From positions 1-19,746 of the forward strand of contig HF998344.1 in the NCBI GenBank assembly GCA_000433735.1: a stretch of 19,746 nucleotides of DNA, written 5' to 3'. The translations under genes and the position numbers were made by a program. The notes under the pieces were generated by a model. The model was not told where the DNA came from. It made no database searches and saw nothing but the letters and a program-made list of their open reading frames with translations. Positions 1 to 7,682 of this stretch are shown in pieces (position 1 is the first letter of the stretch; every line of letters starts with the position of its first letter). This stretch comes from Clostridium sp. CAG:167 (lineage in GTDB: Bacteria; Bacillota; Clostridia; Lachnospirales; Lachnospiraceae).

Positions 1-99
1 GTCGCAGCGAAAGCGCCCACGAGACGAAAATTGCTGTTAAATTTCGGAAATCTTAAAAAATTATCGGATTTTGAAACATCCCCCTCAAAAAACTACTCC

Positions 100-128
100 T
101 TGATTTATCCGCCTCTTTGATTTAATAT
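100..128 (+). promoter_or_regulatory. Predicted sigma-A promoter of the LysR-family gene
   Basis: TTGATT (100-105) and TAATAT (123-128) are separated by exactly 17 bp, close to the sigma-A consensus, so transcription would begin near 135 and leave a leader of about 64 nt before the LysR start at 199. Bases 1-99 to the left contain no gene I can support. Confidence 0.55.
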
Positions 129-198
129 ATATAAATACGACTTGCCGCCCGCTGGAACTGAGGTGGCAATACACATTAGACGAGGGGGATGAGTTAAG

Positions 199-1080
199 AT
201 GGAATTATTTCAGTTGAAATATTTTATGGCTGTGGCCCAGTACCAGCATATGACAAAGGCGGCGGAGAGCCTTCATATAGCCCAGCCGGCAGTATCTCAG
301 GCAATCCGGCACTTGGAAGAAGAACTGCAGGTTACCTTATTTGACCGTGAAAACCGCCATATTTCGTTGAACGACTGCGGAAGACTGTTGCAGAAGAGAC
401 TGGCACCGGTGCTTTCGGCACTGGACGCAATTCCGGAAGAATTAAAAGAAGCAACTGAGGAGTACCAGTCGACCATCCGACTGAATCTTCGTTCAGCTGC
501 TTCCCTTATAACAAATTGTATTATTGCGTATCGCGATATCCACCCGGAGGTGAAATTTAAACTGTCCCAGAAAAGAACAGATCTGGTGGCAGATTATTAT
601 ATTTCAGCCATTGCCTGGAATGAAGAACTGGAGCCAAATCAGGAACTGCTTTTTACAGAAGATTTCTATATGGCCGTGCCGGCTGACTCACAGTTTGCTA
701 AAGATTCCGCAGTCAGGCTGGAAGATACTTACAACTCACCTTATATCAGTCTGGAATCAGGAAGGCCTGTGCGGGCCATTTGTGACCAGTTTTGCCAGGA
801 AACCGGATTCGACCCTCATATCGTGTATGAAAGCGACAATCCGGAGAGTGTGCGGAACCTGATTGCTGCCGGATTGGGCATCGGTTTCTGGCCTCAGTAC
901 TCATGGGAGAGACCGGACGATGACCGTGTCCGCCTGCTTCCCATCGAGAGTCCTGTGTGCAGGCGAAAGATCGTTGTCACTATGTCACAAAGCGGAAGAG
1001 ACAATCCTGCGGTACAGGAATTCCACCGCTATGTGAAAAACTGGCTTATAAAAAATAATGTATCCCAGAGTGAAGAGTAG
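199..1080 (+). CDS. LysR-family transcriptional regulator
   Basis: The product is 293 residues, the normal length for LysR-type regulators. Residues about 1-60 form the winged helix-turn-helix: a recognition-helix stretch like AAESLHIAQPAVSQAIRHLE (21-40) followed by the wing (LFDRENRHISLND). The rest fits the two-lobed periplasmic-binding-protein-like effector domain, including a GLGIGFWP loop near residue 230 that corresponds to the family's G-x-G-I-x-x-x-P motif. The ATG at 199 follows GAGGGGG at 182-188. The effector and targets cannot be told: no divergent partner is visible because the window begins 198 bases upstream. The stop lies 2 nt from the end of the opposing atpC, so the two transcripts converge with no terminator between them. 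A role in controlling the ATP synthase genes is not implied. Confidence 0.93.
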   Translation: MELFQLKYFMAVAQYQHMTKAAESLHIAQPAVSQAIRHLEEELQVTLFDRENRHISLNDCGRLLQKRLAPVLSALDAIPEELKEATEEYQSTIRLNLRSAASLITNCIIAYRDIHPEVKFKLSQKRTDLVADYYISAIAWNEELEPNQELLFTEDFYMAVPADSQFAKDSAVRLEDTYNSPYISLESGRPVRAICDQFCQETGFDPHIVYESDNPESVRNLIAAGLGIGFWPQYSWERPDDDRVRLLPIESPVCRRKIVVTMSQSGRDNPAVQEFHRYVKNWLIKNNVSQSEE

Positions 1081-1082
1081 TA

Positions 1083-1499
1083 TTATATATTTATGCTGTC
1101 TTTCGTGCTGTAACGAAGACGGGACATGGCACGTGCCAGGGAAGCCTGCGACATATAGTATTCCTGAATACTTTGTTTTTGTCGAAGCTGTTCCTGAGCC
1201 CGTTCTTTCGCTTCTCTGGCTCTTCGTACATCGATTTCATCCGGGTGTTCTGCTGTATCGACCAGAATGCTGACACGGTTATTGATCACCTGGGCAAATC
1301 CACGTCCTACAACACCTGTGATCCATTCGCCCTCCTGGGTCTGGATCCGAATCTCACCTATATCTACGGCAAAAACCATATTTTCATGGTGGGCCTGAAT
1401 GGCCTTTTCACCGTCTTCCAGAGGCATTACTACCTGAAGAGCCCGGCCTTTATAGAAAACACGGTCGCAAGCGGTTACGGTTAAAAAGAATGTATCCAT
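1083..1499 (-). CDS. atpC: F1Fo ATP synthase epsilon subunit
   Basis: This 138-residue protein is the epsilon subunit of the F1 central stalk, which couples rotor and catalytic head and can inhibit ATP hydrolysis. Residues about 1-84 make the N-terminal beta-sandwich (FLTVTACDRVFYKG, later a VVGRGFAQV strand). Residues about 87-135 make the charged C-terminal helical hairpin. IDVRRA at 89-94 matches the I(L)DxxRA motif that binds ATP in Bacillus epsilon subunits, so ATP-modulated inhibition is plausible here (inference). The ATG at 1499 is preceded by a GAGGG ribosome binding site. It is the last gene of the minus-strand atp operon, 24 nt after atpD, and no terminator is visible beyond it. 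Confidence 0.95.
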   Translation of the reverse strand: MDTFFLTVTACDRVFYKGRALQVVMPLEDGEKAIQAHHENMVFAVDIGEIRIQTQEGEWITGVVGRGFAQVINNRVSILVDTAEHPDEIDVRRAREAKERAQEQLRQKQSIQEYYMSQASLARAMSRLRYSTKDSINI

Positions 1500-1523
1500 G
1501 TATTACCCTCATTTCCAAGCCTG

Positions 1524-2912
1524 TCAGGCTTCTTGTTTCGCTTTCTCGATGACTTCATCAATGGTTCCTACATTGAAAAATGCCTGTTCCGGATATTCAT
1601 CCATTTCGCCATCAATGATCATCTTAAATCCACGGATGGTTTCTTTCAAAGGAACATATTTACCCTTTACACCGGTAAATGTCTCTGCTACATGGAATGG
1701 CTGAGACAGGAAACGCTGGATCTTTCTGGCACGGTATACGGTAATTTTGTCTTCTTCAGACAATTCCTCCATACCAAGGATAGCAATGATATCCTGCAAT
1801 TCTGTATATTTCTGAAGAATTTCCTGTACTTTGCGGGCTGTTTCATAATGCTCTTTGCCTACAATGTCCTCTTCCAGAATACGGGAACTGGATTCCAGCG
1901 GATCAACAGCCGGGTAAATTCCCTGTTCCACAATCTTACGGGACAGTACCGTAGTCGCATCCAGATGGGCAAATGTGGTAGCAGGTGCCGGGTCAGTCAG
2001 GTCATCGGCCGGCACATAAACGGCCTGTACCGAAGTGACGGAACCATTCTTGGTAGAAGCGATACGCTCCTGCAGTTCACCTACTTCATTTGCCAGTGTC
2101 GGCTGGTAACCAACGGCAGATGGCATACGGCCAAGGAGGGCAGAAACCTCAGAGCCGGCCTGTACATAACGGAAAATATTATCGATGAACAAAAGCACAT
2201 CCTGATGTTCCTCGTCACGGAAATATTCAGCCATGGTCAGACCTGTTTCAGCCACACGCATACGGGCTCCAGGCGGCTCATTCATCTGTCCAAACACTAA
2301 GGCTGTTTTTTCCAGTACACCGGAATCTTTCATTTCTGTCCATAAGTCATTTCCCTCACGGGAACGCTCACCGACACCGGTGAAGATAGAGTAGCCACCG
2401 TGTTCGGTTGCTACATTCTGGATCAGCTCCTGGATCAAAACGGTTTTACCCACACCGGCACCACCGAAGAGACCAATCTTACCACCTTTTGCATAAGGAG
2501 CTAAAAGGTCGATAACTTTGATACCGGTTTCCAGAACTTCTACAGCCGGGCTCTGCTCGTCAAATCCAGGGGCATCACGGTGGATGCACCAATGGGTTTC
2601 ATTTTCCAGTGATTCGCCGCGGTCGATGGTTTCGCCTAATACATTGAAAAGACGACCCAGTGTTTTTTCGCCTACCGGAACTGTGATGCCGCTGCCGGTG
2701 GCAATTACTTCCATATCTTTGTGAAGACCCTCACTGGAAGCCAGTGTGATACAGCGCACGGTATTATTGCCGATGTGCTGGGCTACTTCCATCACACAGC
2801 GTTTACCGTCGTTGTCTACTTCCAATGCGTCTTTGATAAAAGGAAGGTCGCTGTCTTCAAATTCAACATCAATGACAGGACCGGATACCTGTACTATTTT
2901 TCCTTTTTTCAT
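1524..2912 (-). CDS. atpD: F1Fo ATP synthase beta subunit
   Basis: The catalytic beta subunit of F1. It carries the P-loop GGAGVGKT near residue 155, the catalytic-glutamate segment GERSREGNDL, the Walker B strand LLFIDNIFR, the signature SALLGRMPSAVGYQPTL and the DPAPATTFAHLDATT loop. The open frame reaches a TTG at 2918, but the ATG at 2912 is preferred: it gives MKKGKIVQVSGPV, the usual beta N-terminus, at 462 residues, and AAAGG lies 9 nt upstream, whereas the TTG would sit only about 3 nt from it. The preceding atpG ends 35 nt upstream. Long open frames on the other strand here are shadows of its conserved codons. Confidence 0.98.
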   Translation of the reverse strand: MKKGKIVQVSGPVIDVEFEDSDLPFIKDALEVDNDGKRCVMEVAQHIGNNTVRCITLASSEGLHKDMEVIATGSGITVPVGEKTLGRLFNVLGETIDRGESLENETHWCIHRDAPGFDEQSPAVEVLETGIKVIDLLAPYAKGGKIGLFGGAGVGKTVLIQELIQNVATEHGGYSIFTGVGERSREGNDLWTEMKDSGVLEKTALVFGQMNEPPGARMRVAETGLTMAEYFRDEEHQDVLLFIDNIFRYVQAGSEVSALLGRMPSAVGYQPTLANEVGELQERIASTKNGSVTSVQAVYVPADDLTDPAPATTFAHLDATTVLSRKIVEQGIYPAVDPLESSSRILEEDIVGKEHYETARKVQEILQKYTELQDIIAILGMEELSEEDKITVYRARKIQRFLSQPFHVAETFTGVKGKYVPLKETIRGFKMIIDGEMDEYPEQAFFNVGTIDEVIEKAKQEA

Positions 2913-2947
2913 AAACAAATACCTTTGCCTTTCTTACTATCCACAGT

Positions 2948-3835
2948 CTATTTTTTCCGCTTCAATGCTTTGGCGCCACCGATCACCTCGGTAATTTCCT
3001 GTGTGATCGCTGCCTGACGGACACGGTTGTATTGAATCGACAATTGATTTAGTATCTGTCTGGCACTGTCAGTGGCGGACTGCATCGCCATCATGCGGGA
3101 GTTATGTTCACTTGCATAAGATTCCACCAGGGCACCATAGATAAATCCATTTACATAGTTTGGTACCAGAAGTTCGACGATCCTGTCCCAGGATGGGTCA
3201 GCCTTTAATTCCTCCTGATATACATCGATTGGTGCGGCTGTGGTAAAAGTCCTCTTGGAGAGAGGAAGCAGTTTTCGCATCTCTGCCACAGCACTCATGG
3301 AATTTTCCATGCGGGTGTATATGATATAAATCTCATCCAGTTCCCCTTTCTGATACAGATCGATCATAGTATCTGTGATCAGACGGGCCCGGTGCAGGCT
3401 GGGATCCTGCACGGTATAATGAAAATGAGTATCTACTTTTAAGCCTTCTCTGGCAAAATACTGCCGGCCTAATTCACCCAGAACAAAAAAACGGTTCTGA
3501 CTGTTTTCTTCCAGAAGATCATGAGCTATTTTGATCACATTGTGATTGTAGGCACCTGCCATACCTTTGTCTGCGGTGACTACGATATAACCCACTTTTT
3601 TGTCTTCTTTTGCCAGATGGTCCGTATCTTTAAAATAAATACTATCCAAATCTGGTGTATGGCGCAGAATACGCTGAAACGACTGCTGTATAGAGTAAAA
3701 ATAAGGCTCTGTGGCAGCTAATTTCCGTTTGGCTTTCTGCAGTTTGGTGGAAGAAATCATATACATGGCGTTGGTGATCTTCATGGTATCTTTAATGCTT
3801 TTCATACGCTTTTGAATTTCCTTCGTATTCGCCAT
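2948..3835 (-). CDS. atpG: F1Fo ATP synthase gamma subunit
   Basis: The central rotor shaft of F1, 295 residues, full length. The N-terminal coiled-coil helix begins MANTKEIQKRMKSIKDTMKI and leads into the MYMISSTKLQKAKR segment. The Rossmann-like middle contains TADKGMAGAYNHN, matching the family's D-(R/K)-GLCGGYN region with MAGA in place of LCGG. The C-terminal helix ends with TQEITEVIGGAKAL, the family signature. The ATG at 3835 follows AAGAGG. It starts 13 nt after atpA and is translated before atpD, the standard order. Confidence 0.97.
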   Translation of the reverse strand: MANTKEIQKRMKSIKDTMKITNAMYMISSTKLQKAKRKLAATEPYFYSIQQSFQRILRHTPDLDSIYFKDTDHLAKEDKKVGYIVVTADKGMAGAYNHNVIKIAHDLLEENSQNRFFVLGELGRQYFAREGLKVDTHFHYTVQDPSLHRARLITDTMIDLYQKGELDEIYIIYTRMENSMSAVAEMRKLLPLSKRTFTTAAPIDVYQEELKADPSWDRIVELLVPNYVNGFIYGALVESYASEHNSRMMAMQSATDSARQILNQLSIQYNRVRQAAITQEITEVIGGAKALKRKK

Positions 3836-3848
3836 AATTAACCTCTTT

Positions 3849-5354
3849 TCATGCCTGCTGGAAAAATTCAGTAGCAGCTTTTATGATGGATTCGGTCAAA
3901 GCATCGTCTAATACTTTTTCCGTGTTGATCTTTTCTACAATCTCCGGATGGACTGAGTGGAAATGCTGTAACAGTCTGCCCTGTGTCTCTTTTACATCCT
4001 TCTTTGGTACGGATAAGAACAGACGGTTGGTAGCAGTAACCAGTGTAATAACCTGTTCAGCCAGAGACATTGGGTGTTCCAATGGCTGCTTCAAAAGTTC
4101 CATCAATCCGTTGCCGTAAGCCAACTGTTCCTTGGTTCCTTCATCCAGATCGGAACTAAACTGGGTAAATACTTCCATTTCACGGAACTGGGCCAGGTCG
4201 ATACGGATGGTACCGGATGCTTTTTTCATGGCTTTTGTCTGGGCTGCACCACCTACACGGGATACAGAAAGACCAACATTGACAGCCGGACGCATACCGG
4301 AGAAGAACAGGTCACTTTCCAAAAAGATCTGTCCATCGGTAATAGAAATTACATTGGTTGGGATGTAAGCGGATACATCCCCTGCCTGGGTTTCGATAAT
4401 TGGCAGAGCGGTAATCGATCCGCCTCCTAATTCGTCGCTGAGACGGCTGGAACGCTCCAGCAGACGGGAGTGGAGATAGAAAACATCTCCCGGATAAGCT
4501 TCTCGTCCCGGAGAGCGCTCCAACAGAAGAGACAGGGTACGGTAAGCAACGGCATGCTTGGAGAGGTCATCATATACAATGAGGACATCCTTACCCTGAT
4601 ACATAAAATGTTCTGCCATAGCGGTGCCGGCATACGGAGCAATGTACTCCAGAGAAGCGGATTCACTGGCGGTAGCAGACACTACAATGGTATAATCCAG
4701 GGCACCGTTTTTGTCCAGTGTGTTTACTAACTGGGCTACGGTAGAAGCTTTCTGGCCAATGGCTACATAGATACAAATCATATCTTTGCCCTTCTGGTTC
4801 AGGATGGCATCCATGGCGATGGATGTTTTTCCTGTCTGGCGGTCACCGATGATCAGCTCACGCTGTCCGCGGCCGATAGGGAACATAGAGTCAATGGCAA
4901 GAATTCCTGTCTCCAGCGGTTCAGATACAGATTTACGGTCTACGATGCTTGGAGCATCGCATTCGATGGGACGGTAATCCTCTGCAGGGATTTCGCCTTT
5001 TCCGTCAATGGGGGCACCCAGTGCGTTGATTACACGGCCCAGATATTTTTCGCCAACCGGGATACCGGCTCTCTTTTTAGTACGGGTTACTTTCATACCC
5101 TCACGGATACCGGTGTCTTTGCCAAGAACGATACATCCGATCTCGGTGCGTTTTATATCCTGTACCATGCCTTTTACGCCATTTTCAAAAATAACGATCT
5201 CGCCGTACATAGCATGTTCGATGCCGTAGATCGTAGCGATGCCGTCACCAACCCAGATAACGGAACCGACTTCGTGTTCCCGGCTTTCTACTTCATAATT
5301 CTCAATCTCGCTTCTTAAAATAGATATAATATTTTCTGAGCTGATTGTACTCAC
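3849..5354 (-). CDS. atpA: F1Fo ATP synthase alpha subunit
   Basis: The non-catalytic alpha subunit of F1, 501 residues. It has the P-loop GDRQTGKT near residue 170, the adenine-binding region ERSPGREAYPGDVFYLHSRL, and the arginine-finger segment SVSRVGGAAQ. The N-terminal helix (residues about 1-25) is the part that normally docks the delta subunit, encoded by the upstream, frameshifted atpH. Translation starts with GTG at 5354, with GGAGA 7-8 nt upstream. Only 4 nt separate it from the atpH stop, so translational coupling is likely; how an early stop in atpH affects alpha synthesis is an open question for this strain. Confidence 0.98.
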   Translation of the reverse strand: MSTISSENIISILRSEIENYEVESREHEVGSVIWVGDGIATIYGIEHAMYGEIVIFENGVKGMVQDIKRTEIGCIVLGKDTGIREGMKVTRTKKRAGIPVGEKYLGRVINALGAPIDGKGEIPAEDYRPIECDAPSIVDRKSVSEPLETGILAIDSMFPIGRGQRELIIGDRQTGKTSIAMDAILNQKGKDMICIYVAIGQKASTVAQLVNTLDKNGALDYTIVVSATASESASLEYIAPYAGTAMAEHFMYQGKDVLIVYDDLSKHAVAYRTLSLLLERSPGREAYPGDVFYLHSRLLERSSRLSDELGGGSITALPIIETQAGDVSAYIPTNVISITDGQIFLESDLFFSGMRPAVNVGLSVSRVGGAAQTKAMKKASGTIRIDLAQFREMEVFTQFSSDLDEGTKEQLAYGNGLMELLKQPLEHPMSLAEQVITLVTATNRLFLSVPKKDVKETQGRLLQHFHSVHPEIVEKINTEKVLDDALTESIIKAATEFFQQA

Positions 5355-5358
5355 TTTA

Positions 5359-5890
5359 TCATCTCCAAATCAATTTTTCTTTCAGGCAATTCATGCTTCC
5401 CAATATACTCTGGTCGATTTCAAGGTCACCGATCCGGATGATAAATCCGCCGATCAGACTTTTATCCGGCTGCACATGCAGCACTACTTGTCTGGCATTG
5501 AGTTCCCGGCACAATCGGGCCTCTATCTGTTCCAACTGGCTTTTGTCAGGTTCTTTGACACAGTATAATGTGCCGCAGAGAATACCCCGGCTTTCATGTT
5601 CCAGTTTGTCGTATGCCTGAAAAATTTCAGAGAGTAAGGATTCTTCCTGGTATTTACACACTATTTTCATAAAAGAGTGCATAGAAGAGGGAAAAATTTT
5701 GTCAATTACCTTATTTTTCTGTTTATTTTGAATGACAGGGTTGGTCAACGCCTGCCGCAGGGGGAGAGAAGACTCCCAGATCTGTCTGGATGACTCAATG
5801 TCTTCTCTGGGCTGTGGATGACAAATTGTCTTCTCTGGGAACAGCCAGTTCTAATAATACCTGGCCGTAGTTAATTGCTGTTTGATTCAT
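5359..5890 (-). pseudogene. atpH: F1Fo ATP synthase delta subunit, frameshifted near its N-terminus
   Basis: The delta subunit clamps F1 to the peripheral stalk. The ATG at 5890 has an AGGAG site upstream, overlaps the end of atpF by 20 nt and encodes MNQTAINYGQVLLELAVPRED, a typical delta N-terminus, but this frame stops at TGA (5797-5795) after 31 codons. The rest of the protein is in the +1 frame: PREDIESSRQIWESS, then LTNPVI and KVIDKIFP, ending at 5359. A 28-bp imperfect direct repeat (5784-5811 and 5812-5839) lies at the junction; deleting one copy joins the two parts into a continuous 167-residue delta subunit with normal helix spacing. From 5748 (TTG) a 129-residue fragment lacking the first helices could be made. 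Whether this is a real mutation, an assembly error or a tolerated/recoded gene cannot be told from sequence. The remaining C-terminal part looks intact and under coding constraint. Confidence 0.88.
5784..5839 (-). repeat. 28-bp imperfect tandem duplication inside atpH
   Basis: Read on the minus strand, copy 1 (5839-5812) and copy 2 (5811-5784) both begin CCCAGAGAAGAC and share TCATCC at the same offset; 21 of the first 24 bases agree. The unit is 28 nt, not a multiple of three, so one extra copy moves the reading frame by one base. Confidence 0.85.
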
Positions 5891-6368
5891 GAGAATCACC
5901 TGCTCCTGTAATATATTGGTTATAAAGAGCCTGGTCGGTAGAAGCGTCTACCTTTTCCATCAAAATCTTGCCGGCTGCTTCCATAGCAACCTGTGCGATC
6001 TGGCTGTGAAGATCCTCAATGGTTTTTTCACGCTCTAATTCTATATCTTTTTGAGCTTTTGCTAAGATCTGACTTGCCTGTGATTCTGCCTTCTGGATCC
6101 GGTTGTCGTATTCTTTTTTTGCATTTTCCCGGGAGGTTTCCAGAATACGGGCAGACTCTTCCTTTGTGTGGGAGAGCATGTCATCATACTTGTCTTTTAA
6201 TTCCAGTGCTTCGGCTTCTTTTTCTTCTGCCTTTGCAAACTGGCTGTCAATGAGTTCTTTTCTCTTGGCCAGAACTGACTGAATCGGTCCAATGAGAAAA
6301 TGACGCATTGCCACATATAGAATAACCAGGTTGATGATCGTAAAGATAATTCCATCTAAACGCAACAT
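5871..6368 (-). CDS. atpF: F1Fo ATP synthase b subunit
   Basis: The membrane-anchored peripheral stalk subunit, 165 residues. Residues about 7-25 (IIFTIINLVILYVAMRHFL) form the single membrane helix; the remainder is a long, charged, alanine-rich amphipathic helix with no prolines across the tether and dimerisation region, as expected for the b-b coiled coil. The C-terminus, which should contact delta, ends in a short polar tail. Its last 20 nt overlap the start of atpH. The ATG at 6368 lies 27 nt after atpE. Confidence 0.95.
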   Translation of the reverse strand: MLRLDGIIFTIINLVILYVAMRHFLIGPIQSVLAKRKELIDSQFAKAEEKEAEALELKDKYDDMLSHTKEESARILETSRENAKKEYDNRIQKAESQASQILAKAQKDIELEREKTIEDLHSQIAQVAMEAAGKILMEKVDASTDQALYNQYITGAGDSHESNSN

Positions 6369-6395
6369 GTGTTATCGCCTGCCTTTCTGTATGTA

Positions 6396-6620
6396 TTATT
6401 TTAAGAACAAAATAATCAACAGGGCAATAACGAAACCATAAATAGCAGTTGCCTCTGCCAGTGCACAACCAAGTACCAGGTTGACTTTGATCTTTGGCTC
6501 AGCTTCCGGCTGTCTTGCGATTGCATCCACTGCTTTGGAAGTAGCGATACCGATACCTACACCTGCTCCAATACCTGTTAAAACTGCAATACCTGCTCCA
6601 ATTGCGATTAATGTTGACAT
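6396..6620 (-). CDS. atpE: F1Fo ATP synthase c subunit
   Basis: The proteolipid of the rotor ring, 74 residues, forming two membrane helices joined by the polar loop ARQPEAEPKI (35-44). Helix 1 has the glycine-rich packing motif GIGAGVGIGIA; helix 2 has the ion-binding carboxylate Glu56 in ALAEATAIY. The residues that complete a sodium site in Ilyobacter-type rings (Gln in helix 1 and Ser/Thr right after the Glu) are Ile23 and Ala57 here, so proton coupling is the more likely reading (inference). It sits between atpB and atpF in the usual order. Confidence 0.97.
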   Translation of the reverse strand: MSTLIAIGAGIAVLTGIGAGVGIGIATSKAVDAIARQPEAEPKIKVNLVLGCALAEATAIYGFVIALLIILFLK

Positions 6621-6657
6621 ATGATTACCTCTTTCCGCGTGTTGTCACGCTTTTTTC

Positions 6658-7362
6658 TTAATTTTCTGTTTCTGCTGCTTCGCCTACATACAAGGCTGTT
6701 AAAAATACAAATACAAATGCCTGTATCAAACCGTCAAAAATATCAAAGTAGACGCTGAATACGGCTGGTAAGACAGCGGGAACCACAATCTTTAATAATT
6801 CCATTACTACATATGAACCTAACACATTACCAAACAGTCGCATACACAGTGACAAAGGTCTGGTAACTACCTCCAGCAGATTGATGGGGGCAATGATAGG
6901 GATAGGTTCAATAAAACTCTTCAACCATCCTTTGGTTCCCTTCTGGCGTATGCCTGCAAATTCTACCAGTAAAATACTGAGAATTGCCATGCCGGCAGTG
7001 ACACCCATATCTTTGGTAGGTGGTTTGAAACCGATCAGTCCGATCAGGTTGGCAATTGCGATATAAAGCAATACGCTGATCAGATAGGGCAGATATTTCA
7101 GCCCATTTTTTCCAAGTAACTCGCCAAAAAAGTTTTCTGCAAGCTGATATCCGGATTCCAACGCAAGCTGTACTTTGCCGGGATTTCTCACTTTCAGATT
7201 TCTGGTAAGCAATATGGATATTACGATCAGAAGAGCCATGATGATCCATGTGACCACAACTGATTCCGGAACTGCAATGCCACCAAAGAGGGGAATGGTA
7301 AATGCTGTGTCGCAATTTAACTCTTCTAACAGCTCCTTTGTTAATTCCTCCGTAATACTCAC
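6658..7362 (-). CDS. atpB: F1Fo ATP synthase a subunit
   Basis: The stator membrane subunit that forms the ion half-channels, 234 residues with about five to six hydrophobic segments. The essential arginine is Arg175 in SLCMRLFGNVLG, and Gln214 in GLIQAFVFVFLTALY matches the conserved glutamine of the last helix. Translation starts with GTG at 7362 (GTG AGT ATT ACG), immediately behind AGGAAGG. It is the first gene of the operon; no atpI or atpZ gene precedes it, since the next 320 bases are non-coding and the following gene is divergent. Confidence 0.96.
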   Translation of the reverse strand: MSITEELTKELLEELNCDTAFTIPLFGGIAVPESVVVTWIIMALLIVISILLTRNLKVRNPGKVQLALESGYQLAENFFGELLGKNGLKYLPYLISVLLYIAIANLIGLIGFKPPTKDMGVTAGMAILSILLVEFAGIRQKGTKGWLKSFIEPIPIIAPINLLEVVTRPLSLCMRLFGNVLGSYVVMELLKIVVPAVLPAVFSVYFDIFDGLIQAFVFVFLTALYVGEAAETEN

Positions 7363-7392
7363 TTCCTTCCTGGGTTTGTTGCCATCGAATCA

Positions 7393-7421
7393 ATTATAGT
7401 AAAAATGAGAAAAAAGTCTAA
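7393..7421 (-). promoter_or_regulatory. Predicted promoter of the atp operon
   Basis: On the minus strand a perfect TATAAT lies at 7398-7393, with TTAGAC 17 bp upstream (7421-7416). Transcription would start near 7386, giving a very short leader of about 24 nt before the GTG of atpB. A 5-bp inverted repeat (ATAAC-TTTTC-GTTAT, 7421-7435) adjoins the -35 element. Confidence 0.6.
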
Positions 7422-7551
7422 TAACTTTTCGTTATCTTTTAATTGTTTTCCCTTATAAAGAACAGAGAAAAATATAGTAATACAACGGAAATACTGGATT
7501 CCATGGTCAGCCGGTTCCAGGTAAAGAGATAAATAAATTTTTGAAAAAAGA

Positions 7552-7581
7552 TTGCATTGCGGGAGGAAAGTGTGTTATTAT
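7552..7581 (+). promoter_or_regulatory. Predicted promoter of the DUF2798 gene
   Basis: TTGCAT (7552-7557) and TATTAT (7576-7581) are 18 bp apart, with transcription predicted from about 7588 and a leader of about 95 nt. The rest of the 320-base intergenic region 7363-7682 holds the atp promoter, an AT-rich stretch without features I can support, and the repeats listed separately. Confidence 0.5.
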
Positions 7582-7632
7582 AGCGGGCGTAACAATTTTA
7601 TATGGTCTAATTGGAAACGCACAATCCTCCCG
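7560..7632. repeat. Inverted repeat flanking the -10 region of the DUF2798 promoter
   Basis: Arms 7560-7575 (CGGGAGGAAAGTGTGT) and 7617-7632 (reverse complement CGGGAGGATTGTGCGT) agree at 13 of 16 positions and are separated by 41 bp containing the -10 element and the predicted start site. A smaller nested dyad, GCGT..CAATT (7587-7597) with AATTG..ACGC (7609-7620), lies within. The 5' arm is upstream of the predicted start, so the large pairing would act at DNA level or in a longer transcript. Confidence 0.55.
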
Positions 7633-7676
7633 GATGATAACGAACAACACATGGAATTTATTTATCACAGGAGGAT
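7624..7676 (+). promoter_or_regulatory. Leader hairpin that can sequester the DUF2798 ribosome binding site
   Basis: ATCCTCC (7624-7630) is perfectly complementary to GGAGGAT (7670-7676), the ribosome binding site 6-7 nt before the ATG at 7683. Inside it, GATAA (7636-7640) pairs with TTATC (7662-7666), leaving a 21-nt loop. The same CCTCC bases belong to the 3' arm of the larger inverted repeat, so mutually exclusive foldings are possible. No known riboswitch class was recognised. Confidence 0.45.
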
Positions 7677-7682
7677 ATTTTT

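Noticed and set aside
1..120. Open frame from the window edge to TGA at 118, possibly the tail of an upstream gene
   Set aside because: The translation has no recognisable motif, another frame also stays open for a while, and the AT-rich composition fits an intergenic region.
1533..2300. 255-codon open frame on the plus strand opposite atpD
   Set aside because: It is antisense to highly conserved atpD, has no ribosome binding site, and its translation is Cys/Phe/His-rich with no domain; a codon-bias shadow.
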